This document shows positions 24,518 through 39,500 of a stretch of 64,000 nucleotides of DNA, piece after piece; position 1 is the first letter of the stretch; every line of letters starts with the position of its first letter. Source of the stretch: Luzula sylvatica (lineage: Eukaryota > Streptophyta > Magnoliopsida > Poales > Juncaceae); the NCBI GenBank assembly GCA_946800325.1, contig OX326958.1, positions 4,784,001 through 4,848,000 of the forward strand, written 5' to 3'. Under the pieces are notes generated by a model. It was not told the DNA's origin and did no database searches. It was given only the letters and a program-made list of their open reading frames with translations. The position numbers and the translations under genes were made by a program.

Positions 24518-26925
24518 TTTCAGATCATTTGTATCGTATCTTTTACTACATAACTTTTCACCAAATTTCACAAACACTAAGAAAGTTTGTTTTTCTATTC
24601 AAAACAAGATTTTAACGCTTTGAGGAGTTCAAATAACGTGTTTTTAGATCAGTTGTATCGTATCTTTTACTACATAACTTTTCACCAAATTTCACAAACA
24701 CTAAGAAAGTTTGTTTTTCGATTCAAAACAAGATTTTAACGCTTTGAGGAGTTCAAATAACGTGTTTTCAGATCATTTATATCGTATCTTTTACTACATA
24801 ACTTTTCACCAAATTTCACAAACACTAAGAAAGTTTGTTTTTCTATTCAAAACAAGATTTTAACGCTTTGAGGAGTTCAAATAACGTGTTTTTAGATCAG
24901 TTGTATCGTATCTTTTACTACATAACTTTTCACCAAATTTCACAAACACTAAGAAAGTTTGTTTTTCGATTCAAAACAAGATTTTAACGCTTTGAGGAGG
25001 TCAAATAACGTGTTTTTAGATCATTTGTATCACATCTTTTACTACATAACTTTTCACCAAATTTCACAAACACTAAGAAAATTTGTTTTTCCATTCAAAA
25101 CAAGGTTTTAACGCTTTGAGAAGTTCAAATAACGTGTTTTTAGATCATTTGTATCGTATCTTTTACTACATAACTTCTCGCCAAATTTCACAAACACTAA
25201 GAAACTTAGTTTTTCGATTCAAAACAAGATTTTAACGCTTTCAGGAGTTCAAATATCGTGTTTTTAGATCGTTTGTATCGTATCTTTTACTACATAACTT
25301 TTCATCAAATTTTACAATCACCAAGAAAGTTTGTTTTTCGATTCAAAACAAGATTTTAACGCTTTGAGGAGTTCAAATAACGTGTTTTCAGATCATTTGT
25401 ATCGTATCTTTTACTACATAACTTTTCACCAAATTTCACAAACACTAAGAAAGTTTGTTTTTCGATTCAAAAAAAGATTTTAACGCTTTGAGGAGTTCAA
25501 ATAACGTGTTTTTAGATCAGTTGTATCGTATCTTTTACTACATAACTTTTCACCAAATTTCACAAACACTAAGAAAGTTTGTTTTTCGATTCAAAACAAG
25601 TTTTTAACGCTTTGAGGAGTTCAAATAACGTGTTTTCAGATCATTTGGATCGTATCTTTTACTACATAACTTTTCACCAAATTTCACAAACACTAAGAAA
25701 GTTTGTTTTTCAATTCAAAACAAGATTTTAAGGCTTTGAGGAGTTCAAATAACGTGTTTTTAGATCATTTGCATCGTATCTTTTACTACATAACTTTTCA
25801 CCAAATTTCACAAACACTAAGAAAGTTTGTTTTTCGATTCAAAACAAGATTTTAACGCTCTGAGGAGTTCAAATAACGTGTTTTTAGATCATTTGCATCG
25901 TATCTTTTACTACATAACTTTTCACCAAATTTCACAAACACTAAGAAAGTTTGTTTTTCGATTCAAAACCAGATTTTAACGTTTTGAGGAGTTCAAATAA
26001 CATGTTTTTAGATCATTTGTATCGTATCTTTTACTAGATAACTTTTCACCAAATTTCACAAACACTAAGAAAGTTTGTTTTTCTATTCAAAACAAGAGTT
26101 TAACGCTTTGAGGAGTTCAAATAACGTGTTTTTAGATCATTTGTATCGTATCTTTTACTACATAACTTTTCACCAAATTTCACAAACACTAAGAAATTTT
26201 GTTTTTCGATTCAAAACAAGATTTTAATGCTTTGAGAAGTTCAAATAACGTGTTTTGAGATCATTTGTATCGTATCTTTTACTACATAACTTTTCACCAA
26301 ATTTCACAAACACTAAGAAAGTTTGTTTTTCGATTCAAAAAAAGATTTTAACGCTTTGAGGAGTTCAAATAACGTGTTTTTAGATCAGTTGTATCGTATC
26401 TTTTACTACATAACTTTTCACCAAATTTCACAAACACTAAGAAAGTTTGTTTTTCGATTCAAAACAAGTTTTTAACGCTTTGAGGAGTTCAAATAACGTG
26501 TTTTCAGATCATTTGGATCGTATCTTTTACTACATAACTTTTCACCAAATTTCACAAACACTAAGAAAGTTTGTTTTTCAATTCAAAACAAGATTTTAAG
26601 GCTTTGAGGAGTTCAAATAACGTGTTTTTAGATCATTTGCATCGTATCTTTTACTACATAACTTTTCACCAAATTTCACATACACTATGAAAGTTTGTTT
26701 TTCGATTCAAAACAAGATTTTAACGCTTTGAGGAGTTCAAATAACGTGTTTTCAGATCATTTATATCGTATCTTTTACTACATAACTTTTCACCAAATTT
26801 CACAAACACTAAGAAAGTTTGTTTTTCGATTCAAAACAAGCTTTTAACGCTTTGAGGAGTTCAAATTACCTGTTTTTAGATCATTTGGATCGTATCTTTT
26901 ACTACATAACTTTTCACCAAATTTC
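23950..26925 (+). repeat. 24-mer duplication, left copy (2,976 bp)
   Basis: Three private variants, found only in this copy and the next, mark the pair: ttttccattc (25,087), caatcaccaag (25,315) and aataacatg (25,997). Each recurs exactly 2,976 bp later. At the spots I compared across the unit no mismatch was seen outside the junction monomer, so this is probably among the youngest events in the window. Confidence 0.88.
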
Positions 26926-26932
26926 ACAATCA
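26918..26932. other. Hybrid monomer at the 24-mer junction
   Basis: Here the sequence reads aaatttcacaatcac. Elsewhere tttcac is followed by aaacac, and aatcac is preceded by ttttac. The left part belongs to the monomer after aaattacctg/ggatcg, and the right part to the caatcac monomer. This is what an unequal exchange inside the monomer would leave. Confidence 0.85.
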
Positions 26933-29901
26933 CTAAGAAAGTTTGTTTTTCGATTCAAAACAAGATTTTAACGCTTTGAGGAGTTCAAATAACGTGTTTT
27001 CAGATCATTTGTATCGTATCTTTTACTACATAACTTTTCACCAAATTTCACAAACACTAAGAAAGTTTGTTTTTCTATTCAACACAAGATTTTAACGCTT
27101 TGAGGAGTTCAAATAACGTGTTTTTAGATCAGTTGTATCGTATCTTTTACTACATAACTTTTCACCAAATTTCACGTACACTAAGAAAGTTTGTTTTTCG
27201 ATTCAAACCAAGATTTTAACACTTTGAGGAGTTCAAATAACTTGTTTTTAGATCATTTGTATCGTATCTTTTACTACATAACTTTTCACCATATTTCACA
27301 AACACTAAGAAAGTTTGTTTTTCGATTCAAAACAAGATTTTAACGCTTTGAGGAGTTCAAATAACGTGTTTTTAGATCATTTGTATCGTATCTTTTACTA
27401 CATAACTTTTCATCAAATTTTACAATCACTAAGAAAGTTTGTTTTTCGATTCAAAACAAGATTTTAACGCTTTGAGGAGTTCAAATAACGTGTTTTCAGA
27501 TCATTTGTATCGTATCTTTTACTACATAACTTTTCACCAAATTTCACAAACACTAAGAAAGTTTGTTTTTCTATTCAAAACAAGATTTTAACGCTTTGAG
27601 GAGTTCAAATAACGTGTTTTTAGATCAGTTGTATCGTATCTTTTACTACATAACTTTTCACCAAATTTCACAAACACTAAGAAAGTTTGTTTTTCGATTC
27701 AAAACAAGATTTTAACGCTTTGAGGAGTTCAAATAACGTGTTTTCAGATCATTTATATCGTATCTTTTACTACATAACTTTTCACCAAATTTCACAAACA
27801 CTAAGAAAGTTTGTTTTTCTATTCAAAACAAGATTTTAACGCTTTGAGGAGTTCAAATAACGTGTTTTTAGATCAGTTGTATCGTATCTTTTACTACATA
27901 ACTTTTCACCAAATTTCACAAACACTAAGAAAGTTTGTTTTTCGATTCAAAACAAGATTTTAACGCTTTGAGGAGGTCAAATAACGTGTTTTTAGATCAT
28001 TTGTATCACATCTTTTACTACATAACTTTTCACCAAATTTCACAAACACTAAGAAAATTTGTTTTTCCATTCAAAACAAGGTTTTAACGCTTTGAGAAGT
28101 TCAAATAACGTGTTTTTAGATCATTTGTATCGTATCTTTTACTACATAACTTCTCGCCAAATTTCACAAACACTAAGAAACTTAGTTTTTCGATTCAAAA
28201 CAAGATTTTAACGCTTTCAGGAGTTCAAATATCGTGTTTTTAGATCGTTTGTATCGTATCTTTTACTACATAACTTTTCATCAAATTTTACAATCACCAA
28301 GAAAGTTTGTTTTTCGATTCAAAACAAGATTTTAACGCTTTGAGGAGTTCAAATAACGTGTTTTCAGATCATTTGTATCGTATCTTTTACTACATAACTT
28401 TTCACCAAATTTCACAAACACTAAGAAAGTTTGTTTTTCGATTCAAAAAAAGATTTTAACGCTTTGAGGAGTTCAAATAACGTGTTTTTAGATCAGTTGT
28501 ATCGTATCTTTTACTACATAACTTTTCACCAAATTTCACAAACACTAAGAAAGTTTGTTTTTCGATTCAAAACAAGTTTTTAACGCTTTGAGGAGTTCAA
28601 ATAACGTGTTTTCAGATCATTTGGATCGTATCTTTTACTACATAACTTTTCACCAAATTTCACAAACACTAAGAAAGTTTGTTTTTCAATTCAAAACAAG
28701 ATTTTAAGGCTTTGAGGAGTTCAAATAACGTGTTTTTAGATCATTTGCATCGTATCTTTTACTACATAACTTTTCACCAAATTTCACAAACACTAAGAAA
28801 GTTTGTTTTTCGATTCAAAACAAGATTTTAACGCTCTGAGGAGTTCAAATAACGTGTTTTTAGATCATTTGCATCGTATCTTTTACTACATAACTTTTCA
28901 CCAAATTTCACAAACACTAAGAAAGTTTGTTTTTCGATTCAAAACCAGATTTTAACGTTTTGAGGAGTTCAAATAACATGTTTTTAGATCATTTGTATCG
29001 TATCTTTTACTAGATAACTTTTCACCAAATTTCACAAACACTAAGAAAGTTTGTTTTTCTATTCAAAACAAGAGTTTAACGCTTTGAGGAGTTCAAATAA
29101 CGTGTTTTTAGATCATTTGTATCGTATCTTTTACTACATAACTTTTCACCAAATTTCACAAACACTAAGAAATTTTGTTTTTCGATTCAAAACAAGATTT
29201 TAATGCTTTGAGAAGTTCAAATAACGTGTTTTGAGATCATTTGTATCGTATCTTTTACTACATAACTTTTCACCAAATTTCACAAACACTAAGAAAGTTT
29301 GTTTTTCGATTCAAAAAAAGATTTTAACGCTTTGAGGAGTTCAAATAACGTGTTTTTAGATCAGTTGTATCGTATCTTTTACTACATAACTTTTCACCAA
29401 ATTTCACAAACACTAAGAAAGTTTGTTTTTCGATTCAAAACAAGTTTTTAACGCTTTGAGGAGTTCAAATAACGTGTTTTCAGATCATTTGGATCGTATC
29501 TTTTACTACATAACTTTTCACCAAATTTCACAAACACTAAGAAAGTTTGTTTTTCAATTCAAAACAAGATTTTAAGGCTTTGAGGAGTTCAAATAACGTG
29601 TTTTTAGATCATTTGCATCGTATCTTTTACTACATAACTTTTCACCAAATTTCACATACACTATGAAAGTTTGTTTTTCGATTCAAAACAAGATTTTAAC
29701 GCTTTGAGGAGTTCAAATAACGTGTTTTCAGATCATTTATATCGTATCTTTTACTACATAACTTTTCACCAAATTTCACAAACACTAAGAAAGTTTGTTT
29801 TTCGATTCAAAACAAGCTTTTAACGCTTTGAGGAGTTCAAATTACCTGTTTTTAGATCATTTGGATCGTATCTTTTACTACATAACTTTTCACCAAATTT
29901 C
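26926..29901 (+). repeat. 24-mer duplication, right copy (2,976 bp)
   Basis: Same order as the left copy, from caatcac through ctattcaacac, ccatatttc, the three private variants (28,063, 28,291, 28,973) and aaattacctg at 29,839. After it the array returns to the usual follower monomer (aaaccag at 29,936), showing where the duplicated unit ends. Confidence 0.88.
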
Positions 29902-32900
29902 ACAAACACTAAGAAAGTTTGTTTTTCGATTCAAAACCAGATTTTAACGCTTTGAGGAGTTCAAATAACGTGTTTTTAGATCATTTGTATCGTATCTTTT
30001 ACTAGATAACTTTTCACCAAATTTCACAAACACTAAGAAAGTTTGTTTTTCTATTCAAAACAAGAGTTTAACGCTTTGAGGAGTTCAAATAACGTGTTTT
30101 TAGATCATTTGTATCGTATCTTTTACTACATAACTTTTCACCAAATTTCACAAACACTAAGAAATTTTGTTTTTCGATTCAAAACAAGATTTTAATGCTT
30201 TGAGGAATTCAAATAACGTGTTTTGAGATCATTTGTATCGTATCTTTTACTACATAACTTTTCACCAAATTTTACAATCACTAAGAAAGTTTGTTTTTCG
30301 ATTCAAAACAAGATTTTAACGCTTTGAGGAGTTCAAATAACGTGTTTTCAGATCATTTGTATCGTATCTTTTACTACATAACTTTTCACCAAATTTCACA
30401 AACACTAAGAAAGTTTGTTTTTCTATTCAACACAAGATTTTAACGCTTTGAGGAGTTCAAATAACGTGTTTTTAGATCAGTTGTATCGTATCTTTTACTA
30501 CATAACTTTTCACCAAATTTCACGTACACTAAGAAAGTTTGTTTTTCGATTCAAACCAAGATTTTAACACTTTGAGGAGTTCAAATAACTTGTTTTTAGA
30601 TCATTTGTATCGTATCTTTTACTACATAACTTTTCACCATATTTCACAAACACTAAGAAAGTTTGTTTTTCGATTCAAAACAAGATTTTAACGCTTTGAG
30701 GAGTTCAAATAACGTGTTTTTAGATCATTTGTATCGTATCTTTTACTACATAACTTTTCATCAAATTTTACAATCACTAAGAAAGTTTGTTTTTCGATTC
30801 AAAACAAGATTTTAACGCTTTGAGGAGTTCAAATAACGTGTTTTCAGATCATTTGTATCGTATCTTTTACTACATAACTTTTCACCAAATTTCACAAACA
30901 CTAAGAAAGTTTGTTTTTCTATTCAAAACAAGATTTTAACGCTTTGAGGAGTTCAAATAACGTGTTTTTAGATCAGTTGTATCGCATCTTTTACTACATA
31001 ACTTTTCACCAAATTTCACAAACACTAAGAAAGTTTGTTTTTCGATTCAAAACAAGATTTTAACGCTTTGAGGAGTTCAAATAACGTGTTTTCAGATCAT
31101 TTATATCGTATCTTTTACTACATAACTTTTCACCAAATTTCACAAACACTAAGAAAGTTTGTTTTTCTATTCAAAACAAGATTTTAACGCTTTGAGGAGT
31201 TCAAATAACGTGTTTTTAGATCAGTTGTATCGTATCTTTTACTACATAACTTTTCACCAAATTTCACAAACACTAAGAAAGTTTGTTTTTCGATTCAAAA
31301 CAAGATTTTAACGCTTTGAGGAGTTCAAATAACGTGTTTTTAGATCATTTGTAGCGTATCTTTTACTACATAACTTTTCACCAAATTTCACAAACACTAA
31401 GAAAGTTTGTTTTTTGATTCAAAACAAGATTTTAACGCTTTGAGGAGTTCAAATAACGTGTTTTTAGATCATTTGCATCGTATCTTTTACTACATAACTT
31501 TTCACCAAATTTCACAAACACTAAGAAAGTTTGTTTTTCGATTCAAAACAAGATTTTAACGCTTTGAGGAGGTCAAATAACGTGTTTTTAGATCATTTGT
31601 ATCACATCTTTTACTACATAACTTTTCACCAAATTTCACAAACACTAAGAAAATTTGTTTTTCGATTCAAAACAAGGTTTTAACGCTTTGAGAAGTTCAA
31701 ATAACGTGTTTTTAGATCATTTGTATCGTATCTTTTACTACATAACTTCTCGCCAAATTTCACAAACACTAAGAAACTTAGTTTTTCGATTCAAAACAAG
31801 ATTTTAACGCTTTCAGGAGTTCAAATATCGTGTTTTTAGATCGTTTGTATCGTATCTTTTACTACATAACTTTTCATCAAATTTTACAATCACTAAGAAA
31901 GTTTGTTTTTCGATTCAAAACAAGATTTTAACGCTTTGAGGAGTTCAAATAACGTGTTTTCAGATCATTTGTATCGTATCTTTTACTACATAACTTTTCA
32001 CCAAATTTCACAAACACTAAGAAAGTTTGTTTTTCGATTCAAAAAAAGATTTTAACGCTTTGAGGAGTTCAAATAACGTGTTTTTAGATCAGTTGTATCG
32101 TATCTTTTACTACATAACTTTTCACCAAATTTCACAAACACTAAGAAAGTTTGTTTTTCGATTCAAAACAAGTTTTTAACGCTTTGAGGAGTTCAAATAA
32201 CGTGTTTTCAGATCATTTGGATCGTATCTTTTACTACATAACTTTTCACCAAATTTCACAAACACTAAGAAAGTTTGTTTTTCAATTCAAAACAAGATTT
32301 TAAGGCTTTGAGGAGTTCAAATAACGTGTTTTTAGATCATTTGCATCGTATCTTTTACTACATAACTTTTCACCAAATTTCACAAACACTAAGAAAGTTT
32401 GTTTTTCGATTCAAAACAAGATTTTAACGCTCTGAGGAGTTCAAATAACGTGTTTTTAGATCATTTGCATCGTATCTTTTACTACATAACTTTTCACCAA
32501 ATTTCACAAACACTAAGAAAGTTTGTTTTTCGATTCAAAACCAGATTTTAACGTTTTGAGGAGTTCAAATAACGTGTTTTTAGATCATTTGTATCGTATC
32601 TTTTACTAGATAACTTTTCACCAAATTTCACAAACACTAAGAAAGTTTGTTTTTCTATTCAAAACAAGAGTTTAACGCTTTGAGGAGTTCAAATAACGTG
32701 TTTTTAGATCATTTGTATCGTATCTTTTACTACATAACTTTTCACCAAATTTCACAAACACTAAGAAATTTTGTTTTTCGATTCAAAACAAGATTTTAAT
32801 GCTTTGAGAAGTTCAAATAACGTGTTTTGAGATCATTTGTATCGTATCTTTTACTACATAACTTTTCACCAAATTTTACAATCACTAAGAAAGTTTGTTT

Positions 32901-34440
32901 TTCGATTCAAAACAAGATTTTAACGCTTTGAGGAGTTCAAATAACGTGTTTTCAGATCATTTGTATCGTATCTTTTACTACATAACTTTTCACCAAATTT
33001 CACAAACACTAAGAAAGTTTGTTTTTCTATTCAACACAAGATTTTAACGCTTTGAGGAGTTCAAATAACGTGTTTTTAGATCAGTAGTATCGTATCTTTT
33101 ACTACATAACTTTTCACCAAATTTCACGTACACTAAGAAAGTTTGTTTTTCGATTCAAACCAAGATTTTAACGCTTTGAGGAGTTCAAATAACGTGTTTT
33201 TAGATCATTTGTAGCGTATCTTTTACTACATAACTTTTCACCAAATTTCACAAACACTAAGAAAGTTTGTTTTTTGATTCAAAACAAGATTTTAACGCTT
33301 TGAGGAGTTCAAATAACGTGTTTTTAGATCATTTGGATCGTATCTTTTACTACATAACTTTTCACCAAATTTCACAAACACTAAGAAAGTTTGTTTTTCG
33401 ATTCAAAACAAGATTTTAACGCTTTGAGGAGGTCAAATAACGTGTTTTTAGATCATTTGTATCACATCTTTTACTACATAACTTTTCACCAAATTTCACA
33501 AACACTAAGAAAATTTGTTTTTCGATTCAAAACAAGGTTTTAACGCTTTGAGAAGTTAAAATGACGTGTTTTTAGATCATTTGTATCGTATCTTTTACTA
33601 CATAACTTCTCGCCAAATTTCACAAACACTAAGAAACTTAGTTTTTCGATTCAAAACAATATTTTAACGCTTTCAGGAGTTCAAATATCGTGTTTTTAGA
33701 TCGTTTGTATCGTATCTTTTACTACATAACTTTTCATCAAATTTTACAATCACTAAGAAAGTTTGTTTTTCGATTCAAAACAAGATTTTAACGCTTTGAG
33801 GAGTTCAAATAACGTGTTTTCAGATCATTTGTATCGTATCTTTTACTACATAACTTTTCACCAAATTTCACAAACACTAAGAAAGTTTGTTTTTCGATTC
33901 AAAAAAAGATTTTAACGCTTTGAGGAGTTCAAATAACGTGTTTTTAGATCAGTTGTATCGTATCTTTTACTACATAACTTTTCACCAAATTTCACAAACA
34001 CTAAGAAAGTTTGTTTTTCGATTCAAAACAAGTTTTTAACGCTTTGAGGAGTTCAAATAACGTGTTTTCAGATCATTTGGATCGTATCTTTTACTACATA
34101 ACTTTTCACCAAATTTCACAAACACTAAGAAAGTTTGTTTTTCAATTCAAAACAAGATTTTAAAGCTTTGAGGAGTTCAAATAACGTGTTTTTAGATCAT
34201 TTGCATCGTATCTTTTACTACATAACTTTTCACCAAATTTCACATACACTATGAAAGTTTGTTTTTCGATTCAAAACAAGATTTTAACGCTTTGAGGAGT
34301 TCAAATAACGTGTTTTCAGATCATTTATATCGTATCTTTTACTACATAACTTTTCACCAAATTTCACAAACACTAAGAAAGTTTGTTTTTCGATTCAAAA
34401 CAAGCTTTTAACGCTTTGAGGAGTTCAAATTACCTGTTTT
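29853..34440 (+). repeat. Block of 37 monomers (4,588 bp)
   Basis: Continues the order of the preceding duplication. gaaacttag at 31,773 lies 29 monomers after 28,177 and is repeated at 33,633, 15 monomers on. The second of these has the standard 794-bp gap to aaattacctg (34,427). Isolated private changes include gatcagtag near 33,084 and gttaaaatgacg near 33,555. Confidence 0.8.
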
Positions 34441-36548
34441 TAGATCATTTGGATCGTATCTTTTACTACATAACTTTTCACCAAATTTCACAAACACTAA
34501 GAAAGTTTGTTTTTCGATTCAAAACCAGATTTTAACGCTTTGAGGAGTTCAAATAACGTGTTTTTAGATCATTTGTATCGTATCTTTTACTAGATAACTT
34601 TTCACCAAATTTCACAAACACTAAGAAAGTTTGTTTTTCTATTCAAAACAAGAGTTTAACGCTTTGAGGAGTTCAAATAACGTGTTTTTAGATCATTTGT
34701 ATCGTATCTTTTACTACATAACTTTTCACCAAATTTCACAAACACTAAGAAATTTTGTTTTTCGATTCAAAACAAGATTTTAATGCTTTGAGGAGTACAA
34801 ATAACGTGTTTTGAGATCATTTGTATCGTATCTTTTACTACATAACTTTTCACCAAATTTTACAATCACTAAGAAAGTTTGTTTTTCGATTCAAAACAAG
34901 ATTTTAACGCTTTGAGGAGTTCAAATAACGTGTTTTCAGATCATTTGTATCGTATCTTTTACTACATAACTTTTCACCAAATTTCACAAACACTAAGAAA
35001 GTTTGTTTTTCTATTCAACACAAGATTTTAACGCTTTGAGGAGTTCAAATAACGTGTTTTTAGATCAGTTGTATCGTATCTTTTACTACATAACTTTTCA
35101 CCAAATTTCACGTACACTAAGAAAGTTTGTTTTTCGATTCAAACCAAGATTTTAACACTTTGAGGAGTTCAAATAACTTGTTTTTAGATCATTTGTATCG
35201 TATCTTTTACTACATAACTTTTCACCATATTTCACAAACACTAAGAAAGTTTGTTTTTCGATTCAAAACAAGATTTTAACGCTTTGAGGAGTTCAAATAA
35301 CGTGTTTTTAGATCATTTGTATCGTATCTTTTACTACATAACTTTTCATCAAATTTTACAATCACTAAGAAAGTTTGTTTTTCGATTCAAAACAAGATTT
35401 TAACGCTTTGAGGAGTTCAAATAACGTGTTTTCAGATCATTTGTATCGTATCTTTTACTACATAACTTTTCACCAAATTTCACAAACACTAAGAAAGTTT
35501 GTTTTTCTATTCAAAACAAGATTTTAACGCTTTGAGGAGTTCAAATAACGTGTTTTTAGATCAGTTGTATCGTATCTTTTACTACATAACTTTTCACCAA
35601 ATTTCACAAACACTAAGAAAGTTTGTTTTTCGATTCAAAACAATATTTTAACGCTTTGAGGAGTTCAAATAACGTGTTTTCAGATCATTTATATCGTATC
35701 TTTTACTACATAACTTTTCACCAAATTTCACAAACACTAAGAAAGTTTGTTTTTCTATTCAAAACAAGATTTTAACGCTTTGAGGAGTTCAAATAACGTG
35801 TTTTTAGATCAGTTGTATCGTATCTTTTACTACATAACTTTTCACCAAATTTCACAAACACTAAGAAAGTTTGTTTTTCGATTCAAAACAAGATTTTAAC
35901 GCTTTGAGGAGTTCAAATAACGTGTTTTTAGATCATTTGTAGCGTATCTTTTACTACATAACTTTTCACCAAATTTCACAAACACTAAGAAATTTTGTTT
36001 TTCGATTCAAAACCAGATTTTAACGCTTTGAGGAGTTCAAATAACGTGTTTTTAGATCATTTGTATCGTATCTTTTACTAGATAACTTTTCACCAAATTT
36101 CACAAACACTAAGAAAGTTTGTTTTTCGATTCAAAACAAGTTTTTAACGCTTTGAGGAGTTCAAATAACGTGTTTTCAGATCATTTGGATCGTATCTTTT
36201 ACTACATAACTTTTCACCAAATTTCACAAACACTAAGAAAGTTTGTTTTTCAATTCAAAACAAGATTTTAAGGCTTTGAGGAGTTCAAATAACGTGTTTT
36301 TAGATCATTTGCATCGTATCTTTTACTACATAACTTTTCACCAAATTTCACATACACTATGAAAGTTTGTTTTTCGATTCAAAACAAGATTTTAACGCTT
36401 TGAGGAGTTCAAATAACGTGTTTTCAGATCATTTATATCGTATCTTTTACTACATAACTTTTCACCAAATTTCACAAACACTAAGAAAGTTTGTTTTTCG
36501 ATTCAAAACAAGCTTTTAACGCTTTGAGGAGTTCAAATTACCTGTTTT
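34441..36548 (+). repeat. Block of 17 monomers (2,108 bp)
   Basis: The shortest aaattacctg-to-aaattacctg interval. It has the aaaccag to ccatatttc series but no gaaacttag. Near 35.94-36.15 kb a tagcg monomer is followed by gaaattttg with aaaccag and then caagttttt, an order not seen in the other blocks. This looks like a deletion by exchange between non-matching monomers. Confidence 0.75.
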
Positions 36549-39500
36549 TAGATCATTTGGATCGTATCTTTTAGTACATAACTTTTCACCAAATTTCACA
36601 AACACTAAGAAAGTTTGTTTTTCGATTCAAAACCAGATTTTAACGCTTTGAGGAGTTCAAATAACGTGTTTTTAGATCATTTGTATCGTATCTTTTACTA
36701 GATAACTTTTCACCAAATTTCACAAACACTAAGAAAGTTTGTTTTTCTATTCAAAACAAGAGTTTAACGCTTTGAGGAGTTCAAATAACGTGTTTTTAGA
36801 TCATTTGTATCGTATCTTTTACTACATAACTTTTCACCAAATTTCACAAACACTAAGAAATTTTGTTTTTCGATTCAAAACAAGATTTTAATGCTTTGAG
36901 GAGTTCAAATAACGTGTTTTGAGATCATTTGTATCGTATCTTTTACTACATAACTTTTCACCAAATTTTACAATCACTAAGAAAGTTTGTTTTTCGATTC
37001 AAAACAAGATTTTAACGCTTTGAGGAGTTCAAATAACGTGTTTTCAGATCATTTGTATCGTATCTTTTACTACATAACTTTTCACCAAATTTCACAAACA
37101 CTAAGAAAGTTTGTTTTTCTATTCAACACAAGATTTTAACGCTTTGAGGAGTTCAAATAACGTGTTTTTAGATCAGTTGTATCGTATCTTTTACTACATA
37201 ACTTTTCACCAAATTTCACGTACACTAAGAAAGTTTGTTTTTCGATTCAAACCAAGATTTTAACACTTTGAGGAGTTCAAATAACTTGTTTTTAGATCAT
37301 TTGTATCGTATCTTTTACTACATAACTTTTCACCATATTTCACAAACACTAAGAAAGTTTGTTTTTCGATTCAAAACAAGATTTTAACGCTTTGAGGAGT
37401 TCAAATAACGTGTTTTTAGATCATTTGTATCGTATCTTTTACTACATAACTTTTCATCAAATTTTACAATCACTAAGAAAGTTTGTTTTTCGATTCAAAA
37501 CAAGATTTTAACGCTTTGAGGAGTTCAAATAACGTGTTTTTAGATCAGTTGTATCGTATCTTTTACTACATAACTTTTCACCAAATTTCACAAACACTAA
37601 GAAAGTTTGTTTTTCTATTCAAAACAAGATTTTAACGCTTTGAGGAGTTCAAATAACGTGTTTTTAGATCAGTTGTATCGTATCTTTTACTACATAACTT
37701 TTCACCAAATTTCACAAACACTAAGAAAGTTTGTTTTTCGATTCAAAACAAGATTTTAACGCTTTGAGGAGTTCAAATAACGTGTTTTCAGATCATTTAT
37801 ATCGTATCTTTTACTACATAACTTTTCATCAAATTTTACAATCACTAAGAAAGTTTGTTTTTCGATTCAAAACAAGATTTAACGCTTTGAGGAGTTCAAA
37901 TAACGTGTTTTCAGATCATTTGTATCGTATCTTTTACTACATAACTTTTCACCAAATTTCACAAACACTAAGAAAGTTTGTTTTTCTATTCAAAACAAGA
38001 TTTTAGCGCTTTGAGGAGTTCAAATAACGTGTTTTTTGATCAGTTGTATCGTATCTTTTACTACATAACTTTTCACTAAATTTCACAAACACTAAGAAAG
38101 TTTGTTTTTCGATTCAAAACAAGATTTTAACGCTTTGAGGAGTTCAAATAACGTGTTTTTAGATCATTTGCATCGTATCTATTACTACATAACTTTTCAC
38201 CAAATTTCACAAAAACTAAGAAAGTTTGTTTTTCGATTCAAAACAAAATTTAACGCTTTGAGGAGGTCAAATAACGTGTTTTTAGATCATTTGTATCACA
38301 TCTTTTACTACATAACTTTTCACCAAATTTCACAAACACTAAGAAAATTTGTTTTTCGATTCAAAACAAGGTTTTAAGGCTTTGAGGAGTTCAAATAACG
38401 TGTTTTTAGATCATTTGCATCGTATCTTTTACTACATAACTTTTCACCAAATTTCACATACACTAATAAAGTTTGTTTTTCGATTCAAAACAAACTTTTA
38501 ACGCTTTGAGGAGTTCAAATAACCTGTTTTTAGATCATTTGTATCGTATCTTTTACTACATAAATTTTCACCAAATTTCACGTACACTAAGAAAGTTTGT
38601 TTTTCGATTCAAAACAAGATTTTAACGCTTTGAGGAGTTCATATAACGTGTTTTTAGATCATTTGTAGCGTATCTTTTACTACATAACTTTTCACCAAAT
38701 TTCACAAACACTAAGAAAGTTTGTTTTTCGATTCAAAACAAGATTTTAACGCTCTGAGGAGTTCAAATAACGTGTTTTTAGATCATTTGCATCGTATCTT
38801 TTACTACATAACTTTTCACCAAATTTCACAAACACTAAGAAAGTTTGTTTTTCGATTCAAAACCAGATTTTAACGTTTTGAGGAGTTCAAATAACGTGTT
38901 TTTAGATCATTTGTATCGTATCTTTTACTAGATAACTTTTCACCAAATTTCACAAACACTAAGAAAGTTTGTTTTTCTATTCAAAACAAGAGTTTAACGC
39001 TTTGAGGAGTTCAAATAACGTGTTTTTAGATCATTTGTATCGTATCTTTTACTACATAACTTTTCACCAAATTTCACAAACACTAAGAAAGTTTGTTTTT
39101 CTATTCAACACAAGATTTTAACGCTTTGAGGAGTTCAAATAACGTGTTTTTAGATCAGTTGTATCGTATCTTTTACTACATAACTTTTCACCAAATTTCA
39201 CGTACACTAAGAAAGTTTGTTTTTCGATTCAAACCAAGATTTTAACACTTTGAGGAGTTCAAATAACTTGTTTTTAGATCATTTGTATCGTATCTTTTAC
39301 TACATAACTTTTCACCATATTTCACAAACACTAAGAAAGTTTGTTTTTCGATTCAAAACAAGATTTTAACGCTTTGAGGAGTTCAAATAACGTGTTTTTA
39401 GATCATTTGTATCGTATCTTTTACTACATAACTTTTCATCAAATTTTACAATCACTAAGAAAGTTTGTTTTTCGATTCAAAACAAGATTTTAACGCTTTG

